DNA of 64,000 bases from Fimbriiglobus ruber (lineage in GTDB: Bacteria > Planctomycetota > Planctomycetia > Gemmatales > Gemmataceae), in contig NZ_NIDE01000002.1 of the NCBI RefSeq assembly GCF_002197845.1, positions 372,001 through 436,000 on the forward strand, written 5' to 3'. Below, piece by piece: positions 18,885 through 27,765 of the stretch (position 1 is its first letter; each line of letters opens with the position of its first letter). The position numbers and the translations under genes were made by a program. The notes beneath the pieces are model-generated. The model did no database searches and was not told the DNA's origin. It saw only the letters and a list, made by a program, of their open reading frames with translations.

Positions 18885-18995
18885 GTCTTTTCACAATCCG
18901 GCCCGCGGGCTCGGCGGTCAACGGAAATCCTCCCCTTCCGCGTTCGGCCGTTTTTGTGTACATCACGCACGCGCGTTGGTGCGCGGAGGCTGGTC

Positions 18996-19814
18996 ATGCT
19001 CTGTTCGTCTTTTGCCGTGGCGGTGACGCTCGCGACCGTCGCCGGCCCCCAGTCGTCGCTCCCCGCCCACCTCGCGGCGTGGGAACGGGCCATGGCCGCG
19101 ACGACGAATTTTTACTGCCCGAAACTGACCCTCGCCCGCCGGAATACGGTCGCCAAAACGACGACGATATCGACCGGTTCGTTCCTGGCCATGAAGCCGG
19201 ACCGGGTCCGTTTCCGGCTGATCCCCCAGGCAAAAAAGACTACCAAAGCCGACCCGAACAACTACTTCGCGTACATCATCACCGGCGACGCCCTGTGGGA
19301 GTACACCGGGGAAACCAAAAAGATCGTTGAGTTTCGATTTGTGCCTGGCGAAAACGCAGACGGTGCGGCGCCCTGGACGGACCCCGAACGGTGGCTGACT
19401 TCGGCACTCGCTCGGGTGTACAGCGGCCTGACAACGCACCCCGTCTTCGCGGTGGCGGCCGGGCAGTTCGAGCCGGGGCAACTGACCGAACGATTCCATG
19501 TGAGAGTGGTGAAAGAAGATAAGCACTACGTTTACCTGGAACTACGCCCCCGCAACCCGGCGGAGCAGGACCGGTACAAGAAACTGGTCGTCGCCCTGAT
19601 GTTACCGGGCGAGGGGCACAAGCCCTACGTGCCGGCTCAGGTCCGGGTGGTCACGGCCGACGGGCAGGAAATCGAGGACTGGCGGTTCGAAAACGGGGTG
19701 GTGAACGCGACCGGCGTCGCGGCCGCTCAGTTCCAATATGTCAAGCCACCGGACGGGTGGACGGTCGTGAAACTCCCGCCCGGCGCGCCGGCGAAGGACG
19801 CGCCGGCAAAGTAG
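18996..19814 (+). CDS. Secreted planctomycete protein, TIGR03009-like (LolA-like fold possible)
   Basis: The ATG at 18996 gives a 272-residue protein beginning with a short signal peptide (MLCSSFAVAVTLATVAG). An upstream frame back to 18660 lacks protein character. The body resembles the planctomycete-specific domain I recall as TIGR03009: WERAMAATTNFYCPKLTLAR, GSFLAMKPDRVRFRLIP, ALWEYTGETKKIVEFRF and a late VKPPDGWTVVKLPPG. The alternating strands and the 'dump fat'-like layout recall outer-membrane lipoprotein carrier folds, but no function is established. The product is periplasmic. Confidence 0.72.
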   Translation: MLCSSFAVAVTLATVAGPQSSLPAHLAAWERAMAATTNFYCPKLTLARRNTVAKTTTISTGSFLAMKPDRVRFRLIPQAKKTTKADPNNYFAYIITGDALWEYTGETKKIVEFRFVPGENADGAAPWTDPERWLTSALARVYSGLTTHPVFAVAAGQFEPGQLTERFHVRVVKEDKHYVYLELRPRNPAEQDRYKKLVVALMLPGEGHKPYVPAQVRVVTADGQEIEDWRFENGVVNATGVAAAQFQYVKPPDGWTVVKLPPGAPAKDAPAK

Positions 19815-19913
19815 GCAGACGGGACGTCACGTTCGCGGCGCCTGACCGCAAGCAGACGCCCGTCGAGATCGCCAGCTTGTGACGACAGTGCAAGCGAGTG
19901 GAGATCGAAGGAT

Positions 19914-20912
19914 CTATTTCTTCTTGGGAATGAACGTTCCCGTGAGATCACTTGTGTCGATCTTAATTTCGCCGAGCGAAGTCGTCCTGCTTACGGTCGC
20001 CCCAGCGATCACTGCAGGTTTCGCAGCATCATGTTCTCCGAGTTTAACAGGCAGATTCTTCTTGTTTAGAACTAGAGGAATTGTCGGTGCTTGACCGTTA
20101 CCGCCGAACGTGGGATGTCCCCATCCTGTGGCTGCATGGGCGTCGATCGCGGCACAACACCACTGATGAGTAAACAATTGCCCCACATTGGCCGGCTGGT
20201 CGTTATTCGTGCTGACGGAGAAAATCAACAACGGTAGATCCTTGCGGCCCAACTCAATTTTTTTCGCCTTTGCGGTCCAGTCATTCAGCCCAACAGGTTT
20301 ACCCTCATTGAACCGATAACTCTCCCAAAGATAGATGTCGCTATCCTTTTTTAAACTCGGCTTGATACCGCCGGGATCGGGTAAAAGAACATGGTCGGGG
20401 TCCCAGGCATTAGCGATCACGCGCAATTTCGCATTATGAACGGCATCCACCGCGTCGTTTTGACGTTCGCGGGTAACGCCGTAGTCGAATCCGAATTCGT
20501 CGAGCAATACTCCCTTTACCCCCATTGCGGACCAGCCTTGGGCGCGTGCGCGGATTTCCTTCATTGCAAGGCATTTGTCTTTGCCAGCTCGGTTGCCGAG
20601 AGGAATATAACCGAAAAACTTGGTGTCTTTGGCGGTGAGGATTATGGCTCTCGCTTTTAAATGGTCCCCATGCGTCGGTTCTTCGAGTCCGCCGCCTAAC
20701 ACGACATAGTTGTAGTTCGAAAAAATGGCAGCAGCCGCACCGATACCGTTCGGGCCATCGACATTGTTAGCACCGTTGATGCACGACGGCCAGCCGTAAT
20801 ATATCAGCAGCGACTGAGGGGCGGCCGACGGCTTTTTGATACCTTGACCCCGCGTGGCCTCACTTGTGACCAAAAAGATGACTGCAGCAATCAAGAGCTT
20901 GCTTTTCGTCAT
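19914..20912 (-). CDS. Secreted TIM-barrel glycosidase-like protein (GH114/TM1410-like?)
   Basis: This 332-residue protein begins with a signal peptide (MTKSKLLIAAVIFLVTSEA). The mature part starts LLIYYGWPSCINGANN and continues with VVLGGGLEEPTHGDHLKAR, KFFGYIPLGN, GVKGVLLDEFGFDYG and LRVIANAWDPDHVL. This order of strand ends, with an acidic pair after the fifth or sixth strand, resembles the endo-polygalactosaminidase/TM1410 barrel group. The assignment is tentative. The gene is more AT-rich than those to its left and marks the start of the accessory island extending to about 26.6 kb. No partner gene is obvious. Confidence 0.6.
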   Translation of the reverse strand: MTKSKLLIAAVIFLVTSEATRGQGIKKPSAAPQSLLIYYGWPSCINGANNVDGPNGIGAAAAIFSNYNYVVLGGGLEEPTHGDHLKARAIILTAKDTKFFGYIPLGNRAGKDKCLAMKEIRARAQGWSAMGVKGVLLDEFGFDYGVTRERQNDAVDAVHNAKLRVIANAWDPDHVLLPDPGGIKPSLKKDSDIYLWESYRFNEGKPVGLNDWTAKAKKIELGRKDLPLLIFSVSTNNDQPANVGQLFTHQWCCAAIDAHAATGWGHPTFGGNGQAPTIPLVLNKKNLPVKLGEHDAAKPAVIAGATVSRTTSLGEIKIDTSDLTGTFIPKKK

Positions 20913-21426
20913 TGTGACACCGTTGTGTAATACACTGAAAAACTTCGGTCGAGGAATTGATCAGTTTCGAGCTACGCAAGGGAATAGTCTACTTTACGGC
21001 ATTAGACACCGCAACCGATAGCCTGTCGGAACGTGGTCAATCCCTTATTTCGCGTTACGGTGCAAAACTCATTTGCAGATTTCTTGGTGACGGTCTCATC
21101 TCGTGTTAGGGCATCGCTGGCATTTTATAATTAATACTACAGCCTTGGGGCAGTATTTTTTTTAGCTCTTCAACTCCTGAAGGCGTAATTTTGGTCGCAT
21201 CAATATCGAGCGTGACCAGTTCCGTCCAGTCCTTGCATAGCTGCAAGATTCCCTGATCGGTTACTTTAGTACCGGCCAATTGCGCCGTTTTGATGGCCTT
21301 GCAGTTCTGGAAGTACGCCAAGCCGGAATCAGTCACATCTACCTTGAATAGCTCGAGGTAAAAAAGGTTGGTGCAATTTTTTTTAAAATTGGCCAGTCCA
21401 ACGTCGGTCACCTTAGTACCGCTTAG

Positions 21427-22796
21427 CAGTACAGCGCAGTAATTTAATAGGATGGGAGGGAAGGATTTAGGAGGAATCACATGACCGAGCAGGAAATCGT
21501 GGGCGTCGGCCCGGCGTTCGCCCGGTATCTGGGCCGGTATCGGGACGTGTTCCGGCAGGACCGCACGGCCGCCCACTTCGACACGTATTGTCGGGGCCTG
21601 TTATCCGACCTGCCGCGGAAATCGATCGAACCGATCGCGTTGGCGAGCGGGACGACGGTCCGTACCCTCCAGTTGTTCGTGACGACCTCGGTGTGGTCGT
21701 ACGACGAGGCCCGGACGCGGTTGCACCGATTCGTGGCCGATACGCTGGCCGATCTCCCGACCGATCCCGTCGGAACGGTCGGGGTGATCGACGAGACGAG
21801 CAGCCGGAAGTGGGGGGATCACACTCCGGGCGTCCAACGGCAGTACCTGGGGTGTGTGGGCAAGGTCGACAATGGGATCGTGACCGTCCACGTGGGGGTC
21901 ACCAAGGGCACCTTTCGTACCCTGTTGGACGCCGACCTGTTCCTACCCGAGTCGTGGGACGTGGACCGCGCGCGGTGTCAGGCGGCCGGCATCCCGGACA
22001 CCGTCCGGCACCACCCGAAGTGGCGGCTGGCCCTCGACCAACTCCTCCGGGCGAACACGAACGGGATCACGTTCGACTGGCTGACGTTCGACGAAGGGTA
22101 CGGGGCAGCCGTCCCGCTCCTGACCGTGTTGGGCGTGATGGGACAGCGGTTCGTGGGTGAAATCCCGACGAATTTCGCCGTCCGGGACGCGGCCGGGGGC
22201 CCCTCCCGGCGGGCCGACGAGCGGTTGACCGGGGGTCACGCCGAGCGGGGGCGAGTGTACCGGTTGACCCGCCAGACGACCCGCCCGTCGGTCTGGCGGG
22301 TGGCCACCGCCATCGTCTGGGTGGCCGACCGCAAGCACACCCTGATGGTCGCCCGCAACGACGCGACCGGGGAGATCAAGTACTTCCTGACGAACGCCAC
22401 GGCCGAGCCGGTGGCTCGGATTCTCGCCGTCGCCTTCCGCCGGTGGACGGTCGAGCATCTATTCCGGGTCGCCAAACAGGAAGTCGGACTGATGCACTAC
22501 GAGGGGCGGGATTACACGGGGCTGATGCGGCACCGGACCCTGGCCGTGGTCGTCCTCGGATTCGTCGCCGCCCACACGGAGCGGCTCCGGGGGGAAAAAC
22601 CCAGACGTGACGATGGAGCAGGTGTGCCGGGCGCTCAACGTCCGGTGCGCGATCCTGTTCCGGCGGCGACGGGGAACCGGGGCCACCCAACATACCAGCG
22701 ACGTAATTCAATACCACCAGCGGCGAAACAAGCAAGCCACCCGATCTCATAAGAAGCAGCGGCACAAACGTGTTACGTAAAATACGCGCTGTACTG
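21427..22796 (+). mobile_element. IS701-family insertion sequence
   Basis: The ends read CAGTACAGCGC on the left and its complement on the right, with further imperfect pairing inward. The element is 1370 bp long and is flanked by the direct repeat TTAG (21423-21426 and 22797-22800). This fits the YTAR four-base target duplication of the IS701 family. It carries one transposase gene. It splits the LRR-protein gene. Confidence 0.9.
21481..22780 (+). pseudogene. IS701-family transposase, frameshifted near its C-terminus
   Basis: The ATG at 21481 follows a good ribosome site (AGGAGG). The protein is a DDE transposase: VGVIDETSSRKWGDHTPGVQ supplies the first Asp, TFDEGYG the second and RWTVEHLFRVAKQEVGL the Glu. 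The original frame ends at 22752 with an unlikely Pro/Ala-rich tail. A +1 shift inside GGGGGGAAAAACCC (22589-22602) restores a credible end (NPDVTMEQVCRALNVRC, then HQRRNKQATRSH) that stops at 22780, just inside the right terminal repeat. The copy is either inactive, carries a sequencing indel, or uses frameshifting. I favour an indel. Confidence 0.85.
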
Positions 22797-24655
22797 TTAG
22801 ATTCAAATAATTCAAGTCATCAATTATTTTAAAATTATCCAACCCAATATCGCTTACCGCGGTATCGGACAGCTGGAGATGCTTAAGATTTTTACAGAAT
22901 CTTAAATTTTTTAGCCAATCATCGTTTATTTTCTTGTTGCCCTCGAGATTGACCGATACCAATTGTATCGGCTGGGGTGGCAACTCTGCGATGGCCGAGA
23001 CTTCTTTTACTTCGTCGTTGATGCGAATTTTCATCTTTCCGCCGATATCGAGAACAAATTTGGCCGCTGCACGATCGGCCGAATCGTCGATTGGAGTGGG
23101 CTTGATGGCTTTCGCAAGCTTGTCGAGTCTGGGAATGTGTTGTCGTGCCGCGTTGTCTTTCGGTAGCGTTTGGAGAATATTGGACATCGCATTCAAATGC
23201 AAAACGAATGCGGGGCCGAGTGTGTTCGTATCCTTGGCAAGTTTTTTGGCCTGATTGTAACTTAGAAATGCGATATCAATGCGCTGGACGGTACCGGCCT
23301 TTGCCGGGATCCTCTGTAACTCAGGAATGAAGTCGTCGCCTTTCGTAAAAAGTATTGATACGGGGCCATCGGCCGAAATCTTGATCTCATATTCTCCCTT
23401 GCTGCCCGATTGCCATTCACGCTTTCCTTCGGCCCCTGCTACGGCCTCACCAGAGATAGTGGACACTACCTCGATTTTGACATCTTGAAAACTTGCATAT
23501 TGTTGGCCTCCATACCATTCGAAGACTCGGCCCTTGAGAACGGTGCTCTTTGAGTATCTAATGGCTCCAAGTGTGATTAGCTCCCGAGCACCCCAAAAAC
23601 TCAATGGTATTTGGATGACAAGCACGGCCAGGAGCCACAGATAATTGCGCTGTAACGCCTCAAGAAACTTACGCATAATTATAGTCCCCAACAATGTGAT
23701 TGGTTATGCCGCTCATTAAATACGTTTCATTTTGTTTGAATAGCGACTTCTCTGATATCGGCTGGGAAACCTTTCTCCAGGCATTTATACGAGATCTCGT
23801 CGAGTGGATACACGACGACCAAGATCTTCAGATTCTGGATCAGTGAAGAATCGAAGGGCTTGCGGGACGAATTCGGTATGAAGCCGGTCTCGCCCTGTGC
23901 TTCCTTCGGGTTTTTCGCCTCATCGAACGCCCGGTATGCTACTGCAAAGCGATACCTCTCGTTCCAAGTAAGTTCTTGCGGCTTTGTCGCGGGCGTCATT
24001 TTTTTAATCAGAAACATCCATGAATCTTTTTGATTGCTCACCTTTTCTTCGAGTCGCATGCGATCAATAATAGCAAGCCATTGCTGATTGCTTTTTATAT
24101 CTTGACGAATAGCTGCGCTGAGGTGGACCAACCGACCGGGAATTCCGTCCGCCCGAATATAATCCCAATTTTCGATCGCTTTATTATCAAGATCTGTTGT
24201 CACGATTTCTGTAACCGGATTGGAGATAATAATAGAATCGTCTGGTTCCTTACTCGACCAGATCACAAAAGCAGAGATTGTAGCAAAGATCGCGGCAATT
24301 ACAACTAAGCCCAGCACCACGCGTCGCACTAAAACCACCGAGTCAGCGTTTGCTAGTCCTCGCCACACGAGTCTGCAGAGCTTGTCAGTGTTCGGATACG
24401 GTGTGCTGAACCGATTGATCCCTTTAAGGCGCTGGCGGTGGAGATCCTGCTCAGCTATCTGGCTCTCGCTCGGTTGATAGCCGGCCATTCGTGGAGCCTC
24501 GTCCGCGGGCCGGAACAGATAGAGATCGACACGGTGATAAATGGCAAGATAGGCTTCCCACTGTGTGTAACTGTACCGATGACCGTTCGTGGCGAGGTCC
24601 GGCAAGAACCGCAGTCTTTCCGGCAAGTCCGGATAGTGGTGTAACAAGTCACTAA

Positions 24656-26375
24656 GGTTGAAGTCTCTCTAACTCGCTGATTATGCGGCGATTCCCAGCT
24701 CGTTTGGCTCCGAAGCGACGTGACCCCTCATGATGGGCTGCGGCCGTGCGGCCAAGACCCGCCCATACACGACGTCCCAGACCCCGCTCAGGAGGATCAC
24801 CCGCAGGTTCAAGATCACTTGCGCCCCCTCTTTCGTCCACCGCATGCCGCTGAGCTTCAACCGCTGAGTGAACACCGTCTTGCACGCCGCCTCGGTTACT
24901 CCACTGCCCAACGGAACACCCACCCGTCGGTATCTCGCGTAGTCCATGTGACCCATCCGGTTTCGCAGGTACGCGTACGCCCGGTCGTACTCCTTCTTCT
25001 GGGTCCGGGTCAGCGTCCGGGCCACCCGGAACGCCGCGGCCGAGTGCAGCACCCGGTTCACCCCGCCCGGTTGGAGCATCCACTTCAGCATCTTCTTCGC
25101 CCACCCCACGGCCCCCCGGTCGCCACCGAACAACACGTTCGCCAACGTCCACACCCGCTCGCTCGCGTGGTAGTAATCGACCACCCGGACCCACTCTAAG
25201 ACCTGCTGGGTCCGCGGGTGCGTCATCCCCTTGAGCACGTCGTCGTAGTACCCGGTCTCGTTGTCCCCGGCGTCCGTCACGTAGCACCACCGGGGTAACG
25301 GACCCTCCCACCGGGTCAACACGTCGCGGATGATGGCCGTCAACGCCCCACGCATCGCGGGCTGGCCGGATGCGGGCGCGTACGCCAGGTACACGGTCCC
25401 CAACCGCGTCCCCCGGCGGTCGTACACGCTGACCGTGCCCGTGCTGGCCACCTCGTACAGACTCCCGCGTGTCATCCGCAGACGGAGCGTGATCCCGTCC
25501 CGACCGACACACACGACCGGCTTGTGTCGGCCGGTCGATGCCCCGGCCGCGACCAGCCAGGCCACGAGTTGGTCGACCTGGGCGTCGTGCCGGTATTCGG
25601 CCATCTCGTCCGACACGGCCCGACTCACCTGGCGCAACTTCTTGACCCCCCAACCGACCCCGTGGTCCGTCCGCAGGCGGGCCAGAACCCGCTGCTGGTT
25701 GGATCCGGCCTCGGCCAGGAACTGGCACGCCCGGGCGGCCAGAGCCGGACTCGCCCCGTGGATCAATCCCAGCCGGTGGGCCAGCGGGAAGAGCATCGGT
25801 TCGCCCGCCTGGGATGGCCGGTAGCCGATCCGCCGGACGACCAGTTGGCCGAACACCGTCCACACGTTCTGCGGGGTCTTTGCGCCGACCCGCGTGTACC
25901 TCTCGCACGCGAACTGGGCGTGCCGGGGTTGCTCGGCGATGGCCGCCGGTTCGACGTGGTTGTAGGTGTACTGGACGACGTGCCGGCCGAGCCCGCGGAG
26001 AGCGTTCTGAACGTCGTGCTCGAATTGCTGGGTCCGTGCCGGGGTGATGGGCTCCGACCGGAAGGCGTCGACGAGCGCCTGGAGTTGGTCCCGGGACGCG
26101 GTACACAGATCGTCGAGGGAGCGGTCCCGAGGGCTGGGCGTGTCCGATTCGCAGGGGGCCGTACACGTGGCCATGACGAGGGTCAGGGGGATAGAAAGGG
26201 TCATGCGGCGTTCCTTCGCTCGATGAGTCGTAGTAAACCCAAAGAGAGTCGGAACGCCGCACTTTTTCAAGCACAAACGGCGAATGGCATGGAGGGCGAA
26301 AAGGGACTCGCAGCGTGTTTCCCGGCCCGAACGCCAAAAACCCCGGCATTTCACAGCATCAGAGAGACTTCACCC
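24656..26375 (-). mobile_element. ISKra4-like insertion sequence
   Basis: Terminal inverted repeats GG(T/G)TGAAGTCTCTCT (15 bases, one mismatch) bound a 1720-bp element. The direct repeat GTCACTAA at 24648-24655 and 26376-26383 is an 8-bp target duplication. One transposase gene is present on the minus strand. The element sits inside the DUF4062 gene. Confidence 0.9.
24681..26204 (-). CDS. ISKra4-family-like transposase
   Basis: The ATG at 26204 is preceded by AAGGA and gives 507 residues; the frame also runs upstream to 26354 but without good sequence. Family marks are VVCVGRDGITLRLR (first Asp), YVTDAGDNETGYY and VVDYYHASERVW (second Asp), and the C-terminal VPLGSGVTEAACKTVF followed by QRLKLSGMRWT, which carries the catalytic Glu. 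This last motif is characteristic of ISKra4-type DDE transposases. The coding region looks intact, so this copy may be functional. Confidence 0.87.
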   Translation of the reverse strand: MTLSIPLTLVMATCTAPCESDTPSPRDRSLDDLCTASRDQLQALVDAFRSEPITPARTQQFEHDVQNALRGLGRHVVQYTYNHVEPAAIAEQPRHAQFACERYTRVGAKTPQNVWTVFGQLVVRRIGYRPSQAGEPMLFPLAHRLGLIHGASPALAARACQFLAEAGSNQQRVLARLRTDHGVGWGVKKLRQVSRAVSDEMAEYRHDAQVDQLVAWLVAAGASTGRHKPVVCVGRDGITLRLRMTRGSLYEVASTGTVSVYDRRGTRLGTVYLAYAPASGQPAMRGALTAIIRDVLTRWEGPLPRWCYVTDAGDNETGYYDDVLKGMTHPRTQQVLEWVRVVDYYHASERVWTLANVLFGGDRGAVGWAKKMLKWMLQPGGVNRVLHSAAAFRVARTLTRTQKKEYDRAYAYLRNRMGHMDYARYRRVGVPLGSGVTEAACKTVFTQRLKLSGMRWTKEGAQVILNLRVILLSGVWDVVYGRVLAARPQPIMRGHVASEPNELGIAA

Positions 26376-26787
26376 GTCACTAACGTTCACAGGATCAGGG
26401 TAGGAACCGGTGGCGTCACCCAGCAAATGGACGACGCCGTTGCAATTTGCGATGTACTTATCCAGCTTGGCGAGCGTATCGCCGCCCAGGTCGATGAAGT
26501 CGGTCTGTTCTTTGACTTCGAACCGTGGCCCGACGAGTTCGGCCTTGAGCGCGCGGCGGTCGTCGCCTAGTTCGTCACTCACGGCGGACAGAAACAACTT
26601 GTGAGAGGAATCTGCCAACGGAAAAAGCTCCCACATGAACAGATATATGTTTATACAATTTTAGAAGCACAAGACAATTGTAGTCATTGCCCCGGATTCC
26701 CCGCGCGTTCATCCGTCTCGGACCCGGGCGCTCCCGACCCACGACTTCTGGCGGGTTCTCATTAAGTAACCTAGACCTTGCTGTCTC

Positions 26788-26856
26788 ATTCACAACCCGG
26801 GAGGAACTGTCCGATTTACTCTGGAAAAATCGGACAGTTCCTCCCGGATTGTGAAT
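26788..26856. repeat. 30-bp inverted repeat (hairpin)
   Basis: Arms 26788-26817 and 26827-26856 pair over 30 bases with one mismatch around a 9-base loop. The region lies between the 5' end of the DUF4062 gene and the ferredoxin gene. No gene is seen in 26637-27041. It may be a small palindromic element or a terminator for the minus-strand ferredoxin operon. Confidence 0.8.
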
Positions 26857-27041
26857 CAGGCAGCCACAACGACTACCGGAAACTTCTCAACGAAAGTCGG
26901 TGAGGCTAACAGAAGCCGTTCACTTCGTCTGGCGGTAGTGGCCAACCCGCCTCACTGGTCGGCTTGAACCGTTGGCCAATTGATCATAACAGTGGCTTCG
27001 AGAGAGTGGTACGAAATAAGTAACTTTTGCCGTGAGACTTA

Positions 27042-27275
27042 TCATATGCGAGTGGTGTTGTGAATGCGTAAGTGTGTGCCCATCGCGATCGCCGTCGTCG
27101 GGCAGACCGCCGCGCACGCGGCGCACGAGACGCAGTCGGCCGGCCGTGCGAGCCACGGGAGACCGTTGGCGGACGACTCCAGGCACCGCGTCGGGCACGC
27201 GGCCACGCAGTCGCCGCAGCCCGTGCAGCGGGAGGCGTCCAGCACGGGAAGTTCGTCCGCTGGGGGCACGGTCAT
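27042..27275 (-). CDS. 2x[4Fe-4S] ferredoxin
   Basis: This 77-residue protein contains two CxxCxxCxxxCP motifs (CTGCGDCVAACP and CVSCAACAAVCP), enough for two [4Fe-4S] clusters, plus a short basic tail. It is an electron carrier. Its ATG overlaps the stop of the upstream pseudo-receiver gene by an ATGA junction, so it is the last gene of a three-gene operon. Its electron donor is unknown. The hydrogenase locus is about 16 kb away, so a link is only a guess. Confidence 0.93.
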   Translation of the reverse strand: MTVPPADELPVLDASRCTGCGDCVAACPTRCLESSANGLPWLARPADCVSCAACAAVCPTTAIAMGTHLRIHNTTRI

Positions 27276-27760
27276 TCGTCCTCGTGGCCCTCTTCCGCCA
27301 GGTCGATGAACTCCGACTCGGCCAGCGCCGTCGGGGGCGAGACCGCGGCCGCCGTTCCCCGCGCGCGGCGGACGGCGGCCGTCATCAGTCCCACCGTTAA
27401 ATCCTCAAGGATCGTCCGGACGAGTGGCGGGAACAGCACGTACCGCGCCCCGAGGTCGAGGGCCGTGGCCGTCCACGCGGCTTGCTCGCCCTCGCTCAGT
27501 TTTGCGTCGCTCACCACGACCACGGCCACATCCGGGCTCCGCGCGCAGACGTCGGCTACGAGTTGCAGCGCGTCCGGCCGGTCGGCGGCCGGGTCGGCCT
27601 GGACGAGCAGCACGGTCGGCCGCGGCGCGCACGCCAGGTCGAGGGCGGCGGCCGGCCGTCGCGTCTCGTCGAGCCGCCAGCGGTGGGCCGCGGCCGCGTC
27701 CCGGAGTTGGTTCGCGAGCCAGTCGTCGAACCCGCACACGACTACCTGGGGGTATCTCAT
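27272..27760 (-). CDS. Receiver-like (pseudo-receiver) protein
   Basis: This 162-residue protein (start MRYPQVVVCGFDDWLANQLR at 27760) has the alternating strand-helix rhythm of a CheY-like domain: VVVCGFDD, TVLLVQAD, VAVVVVSDAK and ARYVLFPP. The usual phospho-Asp position after the third strand reads VQAD and the conserved Lys is replaced by Phe (LFPP). It would therefore not be a standard phospho-acceptor. A ~35-residue acidic tail follows. It lies 5 bases after the regulator gene stop and overlaps the ferredoxin start, implying one operon and coupled translation. The family is not otherwise recognised. Confidence 0.65.
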   Translation of the reverse strand: MRYPQVVVCGFDDWLANQLRDAAAAHRWRLDETRRPAAALDLACAPRPTVLLVQADPAADRPDALQLVADVCARSPDVAVVVVSDAKLSEGEQAAWTATALDLGARYVLFPPLVRTILEDLTVGLMTAAVRRARGTAAAVSPPTALAESEFIDLAEEGHEDE

Positions 27761-27765
27761 CGCTG

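Larger units (their letters stand above)
21106..23676 (-). pseudogene. Membrane-anchored regulatory-like/leucine-rich-repeat protein, split by an insertion sequence
   Basis: The 5' part (23676 down to 22797) encodes MRKFLEALQRNYLWLLAVLV (one membrane helix), then a carboxypeptidase-regulatory-like beta domain (VLKGRVFEWYGG to VQRIDIAFL), then leucine-rich repeats (LKHLQLSDTAVSDIGLDNF). The 3' part (21426 down to 21106) continues with LSGTKVTDVGLANF and further repeats. Removing the insertion sequence and one TTAG copy joins them in frame as NYLNL-SGTKVTD. The gene was therefore intact until a clean insertion. The LRR type is the short ~24-residue form common in Gemmata. It lies 50 bases downstream of the DUF4062 gene, on the same strand, so the two were probably co-transcribed. 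Confidence 0.88.
23727..26636 (-). pseudogene. DUF4062-domain membrane protein, split by an insertion sequence
   Basis: The 5' part (26636 down to 26376) encodes KLFLSAVSDELGDDRRALKA, then FIDLGGDTLAKLDKYIANCN and GVVHLLGDATG, typical of DUF4062 domains. The 3' part (24655 down to 23727) continues with LLHHYPDLPERLRF and YSYTQWEAYLAIYHRVDLYL, which completes the domain. A membrane helix (VVLGLVVIAAIFATISAFVI) and a ~170-residue C-terminal region without recognised motifs follow. Collapsing the 8-bp duplication GTCACTAA joins the halves in frame as DPVNVSD-LLHHYP. DUF4062 domains usually sit at the N-terminus of STAND or signalling proteins and may act as TIR-like effectors or adaptors. Fusion to a membrane helix is unusual. 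Confidence 0.87.

Noticed and set aside
24652-26349. 565-codon second frame inside the ISKra4-like element
   Set aside because: It overlaps the real transposase in another phase and is Arg/Pro/Gly-rich without motifs.
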